A stretch of DNA of 64,000 bases from Bombyx mori (taxonomy: Eukaryota > Arthropoda > Insecta > Lepidoptera > Bombycidae): NCBI RefSeq assembly GCF_030269925.1, contig NC_085128.1:16928501-16992500 (forward strand), given 5' to 3'. Made by a program: the position numbers and the translations under genes. Below the pieces are notes generated by a model that was given only the letters and a program-made list of their open reading frames with translations, ran no database searches and was not told the origin of the DNA. Numbering within the stretch: the first letter of the stretch is position 1; every line of letters begins with the position of its first letter. This document shows, piece after piece, positions 35,521 through 46,394 of this stretch.

Positions 35521-36570
35521 AAGCCGCATACATTCGCGGCATGCCTCACATGGCAGTAGAGGTGGCGATGAACAATGATGGGAGCTGTTCACCTTCTGCA
35601 AGTGTAGAAGCAGGTCGTGAGAGATATGACTCTTTACTTTCCGCACTAACTTCGACGTTGCTAAGTCGGAACCTGGATAGAGATATCATCTGCATCATAA
35701 GTGCTTTAGATCAGAGGACACTTAGTAACCGCTTCACAAAGTGATATACGGAATTCCTGTCAGTTTGTTAAATAAAAACTCAAAAAGACAACGTGTAAGC
35801 TACTTGAGAAAGAGCAACTGCATGATGTAAGGTTGTGCTCACAAACCTACGCTGCTTCTGCTTAGGTAAGAGATACAAGTGGCACCCGGGCTTCAGATGA
35901 TCTGTCTTCCTGGAGCTCATGGCGCTGACGATAGTCCCATGGGCAATGGCCAGCGAGTAGAGATGCGTTCTGCATTCTCCCTCTTGCCTGAATAATGACA
36001 AAATCAGCCAAACTGTGAAAGGACAAAAAAAAATTATTCGCAGTTAATATTAAGCTTTTACCATTAGAATAAAATGAAAGATCTCGCAAATGAGGCTAAC
36101 TCTCATACAATTTCTAAGGTAGACAAAAGAAAGGAAAATTTTTACACACCGAATTCATGAATGATGAATTCTTAGAATTTTTTGAGTTTGTTAACGGTCT
36201 TCAATTTTAATTGGTGTCCTCAAATGGTATCCACTTAGCATTTAAATGTATTAATTGAAAACGATTTGGTTTTATTCATGAAATGGAAAGTTTTTCAATA
36301 AAAGTTAAGAATACCACATAAACGCAAAACACATGTTGAAAACGAAACTCGGATGGCACAATAGAATCAGTCAAAGTCTACTTGTTTTTGCGAGATCGTG
36401 ATCTGTGAGTCTGTACCCCTGGTTGGTAGTTCCCCCACCCCGTGTGGTTTCCCCACCTTCTTGTACATTTCATCCAGAAAAGACATGCGTGCCAGCTTTT
36501 GAACAAATATGAATACTACATTGATGTCTGTCTCTAAGTGTGTCCAACTAGGGCTGTATGTAAAGGAAAG
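35521..36570. other. Unassigned stretch with a GC-richer island
   Basis: 35830..35990 is GC-richer than its surroundings, with splice-like signals on both strands. On the minus strand there is 'tcattattcag' before an open frame containing GECRTHLYSLAIAHGTIVSA. On the plus strand there is a donor-like 'cttaggtaaga' and an acceptor-like 'gggcttcag'. It might hold an exon, but strand and frame cannot be decided. The plus-strand ORF at 35541..35744 has no recognised motif. Confidence 0.25.
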
Positions 36571-36978
36571 TTAAATATTTTTACTTTCGCAATTTTGACG
36601 ATGATTTTTTGCCTCCCACAAGCCTCGCCACAAAGACCGGTCCTGCGCTGCCTGCATCCAGCGGATCCCCGCGAACCTCAATAGGTCGTCGGCCCACCTT
36701 GTGGGAGGCCTACCCACACTACGTCTCCCAGTACGCGGTCGCCACTCAAGAACCTTCTGGCCACAACGGCCATCTGTTCTGCGAGCAATGTGTCCTGCCC
36801 ACTGCCACTTCAGTGTCGCAATCCTTTGGGCTATGTCGGTTACCATGGTTTTCCTGCGAATCTCCTCATTTCTGATTTGGTCTCGCAGGGAAACTCCGAG
36901 CATAGCCCTCTCCACTGCTCTTTGGGTGACCTTGAGCCTTCTCATAAGGCCCATTGTGAGCGACCACTTGTTTAACGC
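36571..36978 (-). mobile_element. RTE-like LINE, C-terminal part of ORF2
   Basis: The minus-strand frame is open and carries the standard end of RTE-type reverse transcriptase proteins: VTQRAVERAMLGVSLRDQIR, TDIAQRIATLKWQWAGHIAR, then GRRSVGRPPTRWADDL and AAQDRSLW. The upstream catalytic RT domain is absent. The piece starts just beside the Bm1 at 37000, so that SINE may have landed in or next to it. A dead fragment. Confidence 0.85.
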
Positions 36979-36999
36979 TTCTTAAACAGGGGAGTGTTA

Positions 37000-37437
37000 A
37001 GTCGTCGTGGCCTAAAGGATAAGACGTTTGGTGCATTCGTATCTAGCGATGCACCGGTGTTCGAATCCCGCAGGCGGGTACCAATTTTTCTAATGAAATA
37101 CGTACTTAACAAATGTTCACGATTGACTTCCACGGTGAAGGAATAACATCGTGTAATAAAAATCAAACCCGCAAAATTATAATTTGCGTAATTACTGGTG
37201 GTAGGACCTCTTGTGAGTCCGCACGGGTAGGTACCACCACGCCGCCTATTTCTGCCGTGAAGCAGTAATGCGTTTCGGTTTGAAGGGTGGGGTAGCCGTT
37301 GTAACTATACTGAGACCTTAGAACTTATATCTCAAGGTGGGTGGCGCATTTACGCTGTAGATGTCTATGGGCTCCAGTAAGCACTTAACACCAGGTGGGC
37401 TGTAAGCTCGACCACACATCTAAGCAATAAAAAAATA
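37000..37437 (+). mobile_element. Bm1 SINE, full length
   Basis: Head 'gtcgtcgtggcctaaagg', perfect B box 'ggtgttcgaatcccgc', body and tail 'agcaataaaaaaataaaa'. One of the least diverged copies here. Confidence 0.94.
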
Positions 37438-37969
37438 AAAATTGTGGATTTGGCAGAATATTGAGATGTTTCCTATCTCTACTTTCGCCTGTCTTTTCTC
37501 CATTGATGAAAATTATGGCTTCGACACAAATGCTTTGGCCTGAGCCCGACATGTTCAGAAACATTTGATCACACATGGCTCTCTTAAACAATCTCCAAAT
37601 ATATCGATCTAAACTTAAGTAATTAAGGTTTCTAGTTTGAAAGAAGTCACGGCATAAATTAGTTTCCTTATCCTAATGACAATATGTAAACTAGCCCTAT
37701 TGTTTCCCCATGAAATTACCCTCGACCTTTACTGGGGTTAACTTATTAAAATTCGTGAGGCGCTCCTAAAGGCGGCCATGGCTGTCTTACGCCATCTATA
37801 TGATAAACATCTACATGATATTTTTCGTACGTAAATTTCTACTAAGGGTATCTCTTAACTATGCATTAACAGGTAAGTACACAATGGATAATAAGATTAA
37901 ATGAACACATTTCTTCTAATTAATTTTCATTGTAATTCATTTCTACTAAATTTCTGATAACCTAGAGAA
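37438..37969. other. Stretch without recognised features
   Basis: No repeat match; nothing convincing. Confidence 0.4.
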
Positions 37970-38164
37970 ATGGTAGTTGTTCAGGTTAATGGGAGAAGAT
38001 TACGTGGATGCTCATCTACCCGCTGGTCAGATCTGGTAAAGACACTCACCGGCCTGCCAATAGCCAAGGCTATAAGGACCGCCGAGGACAGGAAGACTTG
38101 GAGAGCATCGAGTGATCAACACTTCATGTTAGACACGAGCTTCAGCAATGCAAAGACCGACTAA
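37970..38164 (+). mobile_element. LINE ORF2 C-terminal fragment
   Basis: The frame contains STRWSDLVKTLTGLPIAKAI and TAEDRKTWRA, the 'TRWSD...A.DR..W' signature at the end of RTE/CR1-type ORF2 proteins. It differs in sequence from 16712 and 36571, so it is a third lineage or a very diverged copy. Confidence 0.7.
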
Positions 38165-38189
38165 GAAGAAGAATAAATATATATAAAAA

Positions 38190-38464
38190 TTAATTGCCGT
38201 TCGTTAGTCTCGCTAAAACTCGAGAACGAATGGACCGATTGGGCTAATTTTGGTCTTGAATTATTTGTGGAAGTCCAGAGAAGGTTTAAAAGGTAGACAA
38301 ATATGAAAATGCTCGGAATTAAATAAAAATAACAATTTTGTTTTTCTTTTGATGTGTTCCCCGTCGGACGCATACCTTTTGTTTGTTTGAAGTTTATTAT
38401 GTACAAAAGTTTAGGTCTTTTATTTATAGATTGAGGCACTACGAAGTCTGCCGGGTCAGCTAGT
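38190..38464 (+). mobile_element. Helitron-like non-autonomous element
   Basis: Ends 'ctgccgggtcagctagtt' and shares its body with 11270..11550 (inverted). Between 'gtttttctttt' and 'ttttgtttgtttg' it carries 'gttccccgtcggacgc'. Confidence 0.65.
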
Positions 38465-38530
38465 TCTTACTAAAAACTTCGGGCGTATTATATAATATTA
38501 CATTGGACATTATTACCTATATAATATTAA

Positions 38531-39834
38531 CCTTTAACCAGTGACATGGAGTCTCACAGGCTTCGTGCTTTTTGCGAATTCTTAGAATTCGCCACTCCCC
38601 CCAGCTCGCCGCGACTCCGAGTCTCAGTAGCCTTTGTTATAGTAGTAAATTGACCACGGAAGGAAGCAGACATGTTGTCGGTCGTATAACACGTGAGTAA
38701 CACTCATCGAAAAATCGGACGTAGCCTGTCAGGCTCCATGTCCCTCAATAATTCAAAATATTTTTTTGAACTATTTCTTTTTATTTTGATACTTTGTAGT
38801 TCAGAATGGAAAAAAACGGTAATAAACGTCAATGTCCGAAATCAAGTTCAGTTGAGTCATCAAAAAGAAAAATATTGCGGGTAGAGAGTCCGTCTTTTGA
38901 AGAGGAAATAAATTCCCTGTTGCTAGCTTCGGACCAATCTGATAGCGAAGGTGATTTCGAAGATTGTATTATATCTGAGAGCAATCATTCACACCATCAG
39001 GAAAATGATCGAGTGGAAGATTCAGAGGAGAGTGGCAAATCCAGAAGATGGCCAATGGTAGTGTTTTACCGCATTTTGGATTTGAACAGCATGAAAGCTC
39101 ATATACTGCACAACATGCACCAACCTAAGATTATAGAAAGGGGAGATTTCCTAAAGACTAGCTCGTTCGCTAGTTCTCCCATGGGGGACCAGACTACGCG
39201 TTTCTGAATATGGATTCAGAGACGCGTAGTCTGCAGTCAATTACCGAGGGAGTTACGCTTCGTGATAAAGCGAATTCTGGGTGACGATATGGTCGAAGAA
39301 GATGTCCAAAGTCATGAAACTAGTCAAGGCAAAAGAAAGGCGTGCAGGATTTGCCCACCCAAATTGTACAGAATGACTGCGTACACGTGTGTCGGGTGTT
39401 GCGATTCCGTATGTTTGCAATGTTCTCGCCCTTTGTGCAAAAATTGCCAGTAATCTATGCTGAATTGAGTCATTGTCAGAATTTTTATTTTTTGTTTTTG
39501 GGAATGACTATTTTGTTTTTTAGTTCCTTCTAGATTAGATTTTAAGTAAAAGATATTAACTTTATCGTTTTTCTCGCATAAGGTCGGCTGAAATGTGAAA
39601 TGAGGATCTCATACCAATTAAGGCTGTAAAATACCATCGATTCTCTCGATATTTTATAAAAAAACTTGGTTTGATTTACTAATGTGTTTTTCATTATATA
39701 CCGTTGAATGAATATTAAGGCAATTTTGAAACATTCAAGTTGATTTTCACAATAAAAATGAATTTAAAAGTAGTAGTCTGTGAGACGTCATGTCCTTTAT
39801 AGTGTTATAAATTTGGCGTGTCACCAGTTAAAGG
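38531..39834 (+). mobile_element. piggyBac-like element, internally deleted
   Basis: Flanked on both sides by TTAA (38527..38530 and 39835..39838), the piggyBac target site. The ends are inverted: 'cctttaaccagtgaca' on the left and 'cctttaactggtgaca' read inward from the right. A second inverted motif 'gtctcacag' lies just inside each end. The 1304-bp unit carries a remnant transposase gene. Ends and target site look intact, so it could in principle be mobilised by a related transposase. Confidence 0.92.
38806..39453 (+). pseudogene. piggyBac-like transposase remnant
   Basis: One frame runs from an ATG at 38806 to TAA at 39453, interrupted by a single TGA at 39205..39207. Residues 1..75 form the acidic, Ser-rich N-terminus (FEEEINSLLLASDQSDSEGD). 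It then jumps to the C-terminal segment RRWPMVVFYRILDL and, after the stop, QLPRELRFVIKRILG. It ends in the cysteine-rich domain CRICPPKLY...CVGCC...CLQCSRPLCKNC. The central catalytic region with the acidic triad is gone: about 215 codons remain where the family usually has 550 to 600. It cannot be an active transposase; the DNA-binding tail survives as sequence only. Confidence 0.88.
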
Positions 39835-39838
39835 TTAA

Positions 39839-40750
39839 TAAAATAAATAAATTAATTTAATTTTAGTAGTAGTAATTTATTTATGTATTTAGCTGGGCTT
39901 CTTTCTGTTCTTTATATTCATTTATTTAATTAACAACAACAAGATGCAAAATGTCAAAAAGCGTTTTAATTCCTTCTTTTTTTTACCAAAAACAAAGAAA
40001 ACCCTACTCTCAAAACATCAGAGAATCACCCGAAGCCATACCAAACCCTACAAGCCGGGAAAGTTGTGGTAAAATTAACATAAATCCTGTTCATCGAACC
40101 GTGAAGGACGCTTGTGGCAAAACCGATGCCATAAAGAGTTCGTTGGCCGGAGATACCCAGTCCTTGAACTTACCCGGTTGTCCGGGAATGGCCGCCTAGA
40201 TACCCGGATAGCTTCGGGACACGATATCGCGTATGCAGTGCCAATTGGAGGCAGATAGCATGTCGTTTCGTCCCGGCGGTCGCTTCTGTATTAGTCCCGG
40301 TTAAGATTATTCTACTGAACTAAGCATAAGATTACTTTTTGCGCTGGCTTGTCTACTAAAACAGAAATGTCGCAGTTAAATTATAGTATTTCAAGACACT
40401 TGATTTCGAGCCACGTGGCCGCGGTGAAATACATCGTTATTGATTTTTTTGTAAATACTATATGTATGTACAGCTTAATAGCAAAAACAAACGAAAAATT
40501 ATGTTAAAAAATGTCAAAATGGAATATCGTCAATCTTCATATCTACTACTAAAAAATTGGCTTGAAAAGAAAATAACAAAACATTCCACTCAAAAGTTCC
40601 AATGTTTTGAAGCTCTAAATAAAATATTATTAAATTATATTCAGCTCTAAGCTTCGTTTTAGTAAACACTAAACAAATTAACTACCCTTTGTACACTCAC
40701 TGTAAGCTCACCTACTAATTACGTTGTACATCCCACCAACTATGTATATG
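39839..40750. other. Stretch without recognised features
   Basis: A GC-richer patch at 40100..40300 lies partly in an open frame (39951..40199, ending LPGCPGMAA) that I do not recognise. Confidence 0.35.
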
Positions 40751-40996
40751 TACAGGTGGTAAGACCTCTTCTGAGTCCGTACGGGTAGTTACCACTACCC
40801 TGCCTATTTCAGCCGTGAAGCAGTGATGCGTTTCGGTTTGAAGGGTGGGGCAGCCGTTGTAACTATACTTGAGACCTTAGAACTTATATCTCAAGATGAG
40901 TGGCGCATTTACGTTGTAAATTTCTATGGGCTTCAGTAACCACTTAACATCAGGTGGGCTATGAGCTCGTCCACCCAACTAAGCGATAAAAAAAAA
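40751..40996 (+). mobile_element. Bm1 SINE, 5'-truncated
   Basis: 'acaggtggtaagacctcttc' to 'aactaagcgataaaaaaaaa'. Confidence 0.9.
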
Positions 40997-41643
40997 TCCC
41001 CTGAGTTTCTTTCGCTAGTTCTGCTTAGTATTGTGTTTTATTTAAACCAAGGTACTAAGGTTTCCTTAACAGTCAACTAATGGTTTTATAATAAAAATCC
41101 CACCTTTTCATGTGGATTACGTTAGAGAGTTTTCGAATTTATAATTACTTTGACCAACCGGCTAGTCTATTACTGCTGCGACTTAGATGTACTCACAATA
41201 CATACCTATTCGAATAATGTAACAATTTTGGGAATTTATAGTTTCAACAAGCTCCAGTGTCATTTAATTTATTTTACTCATGTGCTTATATTATATGAAA
41301 AGGAAATGTTGTAAGCGGCAAGATAACTCCAACATAAAGCAACAACATACATAATAATATTTTTATAGCACTTGGCATAAGAACTTGTAAGCAACTTGTA
41401 AGCAAACAAACATCCGAAATTTATTTTCTAAAACTTTTCAGCAAATTCCAGCAGTTTTAAGGACAGTAAAAATTACTCGAGGGGACTGAGGACTATTCGT
41501 TACAAAGAATTATTAGGATTTCTTTTATCTTCTTCGAGAAAATAAGAGACCGCTAAGAGTTATGCCGCGGAATAGTTTCTAGCTATCCGACTGTGGAAGA
41601 TTTATAGCCTTGTATCAATAGCCGGTAATAAGCTTTTTATTAC
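40997..41643. other. Stretch without recognised features
   Basis: No repeat or ORF recognised. Confidence 0.45.
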
Positions 41644-42222
41644 TGTTACACCGGGAAGAACAACGTCATCTGCCGTCGAATGGCGGAAGCGAATATAAAA
41701 GAAACTAGTAAACGCGAGAACGCTCGAGAAGTGCAACGCCACCCATGCATCAGCCCGCTGAGTTTCTCGCCGGATCTTCTCAGCGGGTCGCGATTCCGAT
41801 CCGGTAGTAGATTCATTCGCGAAGCAATTGCTCTTGAGTTGTTAGGTCTCCTTCGGAGGCGCTCGGGCGGTTGTTAGCAAATCCCACCCCTCCTGGCTGA
41901 GCCTTTGCTCGCCCACCTGTCCTGGTGAAACTCGAAAGGCCTTCGGGCCACCAGTAATCTTTCAATCATAAAAAAAAAACCAGCGGAAAATCATTGTCGA
42001 CACTACTCGACTTGTCAGGAATGTTCTCGATAATTGTAAGGATTTCGTATCGACTATAAAAGCGTGCCTAACTGCCTTCGTATCATCATACGTTAGTTAG
42101 TTGGCGGTTCTATTCGAAGCGAAACAGCGATAACCTGAAGCGAAGTGTTCTGTAACTCTTTTAAGTTTTAAGTAGTTTTAATTTGTACTTCGGTAGAATT
42201 TTTAGAACTCCAGCCCGTAACA
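41644..42222 (+). mobile_element. Solo LTR, interrupted by a family C retroposon
   Basis: Starts TGTTAC and ends GTAACA, with the 4-bp direct repeat 'ttac' on both sides (41640..41643 and 42223..42226). It aligns with 48528..48891 over 'gttctcgataatt', 'tcgaagcgaaacagcgataa' and 'cggtagaattttta'. A TATA box ('gactataaaagcg', near 42052) and the start/end bases fit a gypsy-type LTR. No internal domain or second LTR is adjacent, so it is a recombination scar. The orientation follows the TATA box. Confidence 0.82.
41735..41975 (+). mobile_element. Family C retroposon, copy 3, inside the LTR
   Basis: 'tcagcccgctgagtttctcg' to 'ccaccagtaatctttcaatc' then an A-run. Opposite orientation to copies 1 and 2 and shorter at its 5' end. 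The exact left boundary is uncertain by about 20 bp. Confidence 0.75.
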
Positions 42223-42282
42223 TTACTATTACTTTGTCGCAGGTAAAATATGTTAGGGACTCATCATCTATATATACTACAC

Positions 42283-42325
42283 TGACTATAAAAGCGTTGC
42301 CTAATTGCCTTCGTATCATCATACG
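42283..42325 (+). promoter_or_regulatory. Detached copy of the LTR promoter core
   Basis: 'gactataaaagcgttgccta' and 'ccttcgtatcatcatacg' repeat the TATA-to-downstream segment of the LTR (42052..42093) with two changes, about 60 bp outside the LTR's target duplication. It holds a TATA box followed by a likely initiator region, and nothing coding after it. Confidence 0.55.
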
Positions 42326-42385
42326 AATATAGTATGCTTTAAACCTAAATTAAGTTTGTGAAATTATTTTATAACTGCATACATG

Positions 42386-42826
42386 TTTTTTTTTTAATTG
42401 CTAGATGAGTAGACGAGTTCACAGCCCACCTGGTGTTAAGTGGTTACCGGAGCCCATAGACATTTACGACGTAAATGCGCCACCCACCTTGAGATATAAG
42501 TTCTAAGGTCTCAAGTATAGTTACAACGGCTGCCCCACCCTTCAAACCGAAATTCATTACTGCTTCACGGCAGAAATAGGCAGGGTGGTGGTACCCACCT
42601 GCGCGGACTCACAAGAGGTCCTACCACCAGTAATTACGCAAATTATAATTTTGCGGGTTTCATTTTTATTACACGATGTTATTCCTTCACCGTGGAAGTC
42701 AATCGTGAACATTTGTTGAGTACGTATTTCATTAGAAAAATTAGTACCCGCCTGCGATTCGTACACCGGCGCATCGCTCAACACGAATGCATCGGACGTC
42801 TTATCCGTTAGGCCAAGACGACTTTA
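42386..42826 (-). mobile_element. Bm1 SINE, full length
   Basis: Tail side 'ttttttttttaattgctag'; head side 'ttatccgttaggccaagacg'. The B box is damaged ('gcctgcgattcgtacacc'). Confidence 0.92.
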
Positions 42827-43940
42827 GTATAATGTTTCAGTATAATTCAACTAACTATTTATCTATTTTTTCGGAAACGATTTTTAATGTTGAAAATTGG
42901 TTATAATTTCATTATAAATGACGAGTCTTACGAATACAAAATTATGCATAATATTAATATATTTTCTCTTATTATAGAATCGGATCTTAAATATAATAAT
43001 AAAACATTATCTTATTTCGTGTATTTAATAACGAACCGTAACGAATAAAATAGGTATATTAAAATACGGGTCTGAAACAAAGTAATTCAATGAAACAAAA
43101 ATATTGTTTAAAATCGTAAAGGAATTAAATTTCATTGTGTAATTAACTCTGTATAATGAATTGGAAGCAGCTGATTAACTTAATTGCCAGAAGCCTCTCG
43201 GATGTTACGCTTTCTATCCGAATTCCATTTTAAGGCCCGCTCAAACTTAATTTTCATTTTAGAATATTTGAAAACGAATTTTAAATTACATTTTATTTAA
43301 AACAGGCTTCGTACAAAATACATTTGAATGATTTTACTCTTTCGAAATGCTCATTCTATTTAATTACGGCTGCAAGGTTTTATGCATGACCCATAAAACC
43401 CAAAACCGAACCCACAATACCTACAACACCCACAATACACTAAAATACCCTTAATACAAAATACCTTTAAAGATGCAGCCTCTGATCTGAATAGAATTCA
43501 AAACCGCTGGTACGAGAGTCAGGATTCTAACTAAAATAGCATCGAGGCGATAAATTATCTAAAATATGCTAAATTATTCGTGTCTCGCTAACATTATTTA
43601 ACCTTAACTGATTTTATCTGAGTTTTGTTTTATTCATTACAATTATATTGAAGCCTTAATTGTGTTAGAGTGTATTGTAAGCCCATAGCCCGCACTAATG
43701 GGTGGAAATAGAAACCGGCCTATTTCTAGCACAGCCATATCTTCTGATTAGAAGGGAATAACAGCCGATAGTACAAAACAGAATTTTGCTGAATTCGTAT
43801 TAGGTTCGAATTTCGTATGAGGTTTGCGAGTACTTGGCGTTTGGACGCCGATTGGCTGTGCACCTATCCTCACCTTCAGATGGTCCATATGATCGTATGC
43901 CCACAACAGGCATTGAAAAAATAAAACAGAGTCCCTTATA
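42827..43940. other. About 1.1 kb mostly without recognised features
   Basis: A faint Bm1/LINE-like trace around 43690..43925 ('gcctatttctagcacagcc', 'atgcccacaacaggcattg'). The rest is AT-rich. Confidence 0.4.
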
Positions 43941-44297
43941 TCTATACATATAAATAAAATTGGGGTGTCTGTTTGTAATATTGAAATAACCGCTTTATAC
44001 TACATGCATATGAATATATATACGGTACATACACCAAAATAACATTTTTTACAATTTTTGTCTGTCTGTCTGTCTGTTTGTTCCGGCTAATCTCTGGAAC
44101 GGCGGGACCGATTTTGACGAGAATTTCACTGATAGGTAGCTGATGATATAAGAACTAACTTAGGCTACTTTTTTTTAAGAGTAGCTTCGCCCCGTGGCCT
44201 CACCCGCGGTACGACAATAACCGCAGGTAACATCGCGGGACTCAGCTATCAATAATAAAATTTAATGTTTCCGAAGTGAAACGAGGGCGGGTCGCTA
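43941..44297 (+). mobile_element. Helitron-like non-autonomous element
   Basis: Starts 'tctatacatataaataaaat' (5' TC) and ends 'gggcgggtcgctag' (3' CTAG). Inside are a (tctg)n run near 44061 and 'cggaccgattttgacgag'-like sequence 'gggaccgattttgacgag'. The inverted relative at 61490..61745 shares the (tctg) block and 'tatgaatatatatacggt'. No proteins. Confidence 0.7.
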
Positions 44298-44470
44298 GTC
44301 TATACTAATATTATAAAGTGGAAAGATTTGTTTGTTTGTTTGTATTGAATACGCTCCAAAACTATTCAACCTATTTGAAAAATTCTTTCACTATTTGGAA
44401 GCCACGCTATTCCTGAGTGACAGAGACTATAATCTTTTTTGAAAAAAATTTGATGTAAAAAAATTTACCT
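44298..44470 (+). mobile_element. 5' end of a second Helitron-like element, abutting the first
   Basis: Begins 'tctatactaatattataaag' and continues 'ggaaagatttgtttgtttg' and 'cgctccaaaactattcaacc', typical of another lepidopteran Helitron-like family. The 3' end was not located. Confidence 0.5.
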
Positions 44471-45228
44471 AAAATATTCTTTATACATCGCGTGCCCTGC
44501 GAAAATGATTGATGATAGAATACAATAATCTACTACGACTTTATAGAACACGTCATTATTATTTATAAAAAGTGTCGCGACAGCATAATATGTCTAACTA
44601 TTATAGTTATGCCTCAATAAGTGTTCGTTTATTAAAAAAAATGAAAAACAACGTCAAATGTCGTTGAAATTTTTGTTAAAGACCTGAGCGGAGCCGGAGC
44701 GGCCTGCTTGTTTGTTATAAAGAAAAAGCTCATAGCTTTTGGACTATCCACAAAGCGACGCACCATCTCTCAGTGATTTTATTTCATCTGTATTATAATC
44801 AGGAGTATAATGGAATCTCCACTCCGCGTCCGCAAATACTGAGCATCGACAAGAAGTCGTACCTTAGCCTCCACATCCGCCTCCGTACATTTTCAACGAA
44901 AAGTTAACGGAGATTTCATAATAAGAAGGTAATTGATAAATTATTTTAATAGATGAAGATACTATGAAGAGCTACATGAAAAATCAAATTTCAGGGCTAA
45001 TTGTTTATTGTTGCGCGTTTATTTATTATTCATTTTCCTCAACGAAATCAGTTCCAATTAAGCAAATGTAATGCTGGTAGTGGAAAGCTGCTTTAATTTT
45101 AAAACCCACAAGAAAATACCTAGCGAATATCAAAACTGCAAAACTGTTATATGTAATTTTAACTCTTATTAATTTCGGTAGACAAATGTACTTCTCCAAT
45201 AATTAATGTTATTTAATGAGTCTTTTTT
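44471..45228. other. Stretch without recognised features
   Basis: AT-rich; nothing further. Confidence 0.4.
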
Positions 45229-45552
45229 GGAACGAAGTTCCTTATCGCGCGTTGTGAAAGGGGGCTAGACGGAAAAAATTCTTACGAAAAGTTGTCACGA
45301 CACTTTTTAGATCCGTCATTCTGACCAATCAACGTGTAGGCGCTTATCGCGTGACATTGCTCGTATCCGATTGGTCCGCGTAATGAGTACAGTTTCTCGA
45401 GATAGCGTTTCAACAATAGTAATTTAGTTCATAGTATTGTTTTTTTCTTCTTCATAATGCCGTAATTTATTATTATAACTTAAAAAAAAAATTACAATTC
45501 ATTCACTAATTAATCGAAAGGAACTTCGTTCCATCCGGGTGTCCCTTGACAC
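45229..45552. mobile_element. Family E element, copy 2, complete
   Basis: Left end 'ggaacgaagttccttatcg', right end 'cgaaaggaacttcgttcc' (inverted), then 'atccgggtgtcccttgacacc' with a 6-bp-stem hairpin. About 324 bp, no ORF. Confidence 0.65.
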
Positions 45553-46032
45553 CTCTGAAGTTTTATTTATAATATTTATCCATTTCTTTGTATTAAGAAT
45601 TCATTTTTTTCAACAGATACACAGGCCACTATTATAATATGTAAATCGTCATATAATACGCAAGTATGTACATATTTTAAGATGCTACTACTTTATATGG
45701 ATAGATGACTTCACAGCCTATCCAGTAGTGAGTAGCTACAGTAATCTTTAACCGTCACAACGCTAATAACACGATGAGTTATAACTTCAATTCAATGAAA
45801 TTGTAAAAATATTTTTTTGTCAGATGACAAAATGTAAGAAAAATAATTTCCTTTTCTTAATAACTCTCAAGATCTAATCTCGTTTCACTAAGCTAACAAG
45901 TCTGCGTAGCTCGACTAGTTTGAACGATTTCTGAACGAAAGGTATTCGTAAAATAATTTTATTTATCGTTGATGAAAATTACAAACACTTTTGTACGAAA
46001 TCGCTGAATGTAACTGTAATGATGAAATGACT
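45553..46032. other. Stretch without recognised features
   Basis: Nothing recognised. Confidence 0.4.
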
Positions 46033-46276
46033 TTACTGGTGGTAGGACCTCATGTGAGTCCGCCCGGGTAGGTACCACCAACTCGCCCATTTCTGCCGTG
46101 AAGCAGTAATGCGTTTCGGCTTAAAGGGTGGGGCAGCCGTTGTAACTATACTGAGACCCTAGAACTTATATCTCAAGATGGGTGGCGCATTTGCGTTGTA
46201 AATGTCTATGGGCTCCAGTAACCACTTAATACCTGGTGGGCTGTGAGCTCGTCCACACATCTAAGCAATAAAAAAA
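46033..46276 (+). mobile_element. Bm1 SINE, 5'-truncated
   Basis: 'tactggtggtaggacctcat' to 'ctaagcaataaaaaaaac'. Confidence 0.91.
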
Positions 46277-46327
46277 ACATACTTTTATGCATTTAAATAT
46301 TTACTTAAATAGTAAATACTTAGTAAA

Positions 46328-46394
46328 GTGGGAATCGAACCTATGACCCTCGTTGCAACAGTTAGGGGGCGATAACTGTTGCACCACCGAGTCA
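46328..46394 (-). repeat. tRNA-like sequence, probably a SINE head
   Basis: On the minus strand 'ctgactcggtggtgcaacag' is followed by 'cataggttcgattccca', a clear B box with a plausible A box before it. The acceptor stem does not close and no CCA-type 3' end follows, so this is not a functional tRNA gene. It is probably the head of a third tRNA-derived SINE family. Confidence 0.5.

Noticed and set aside
35541..35744. Plus-strand ORF of 67 codons next to a Bm1
   Set aside because: No recognised domain and no splice or promoter support.
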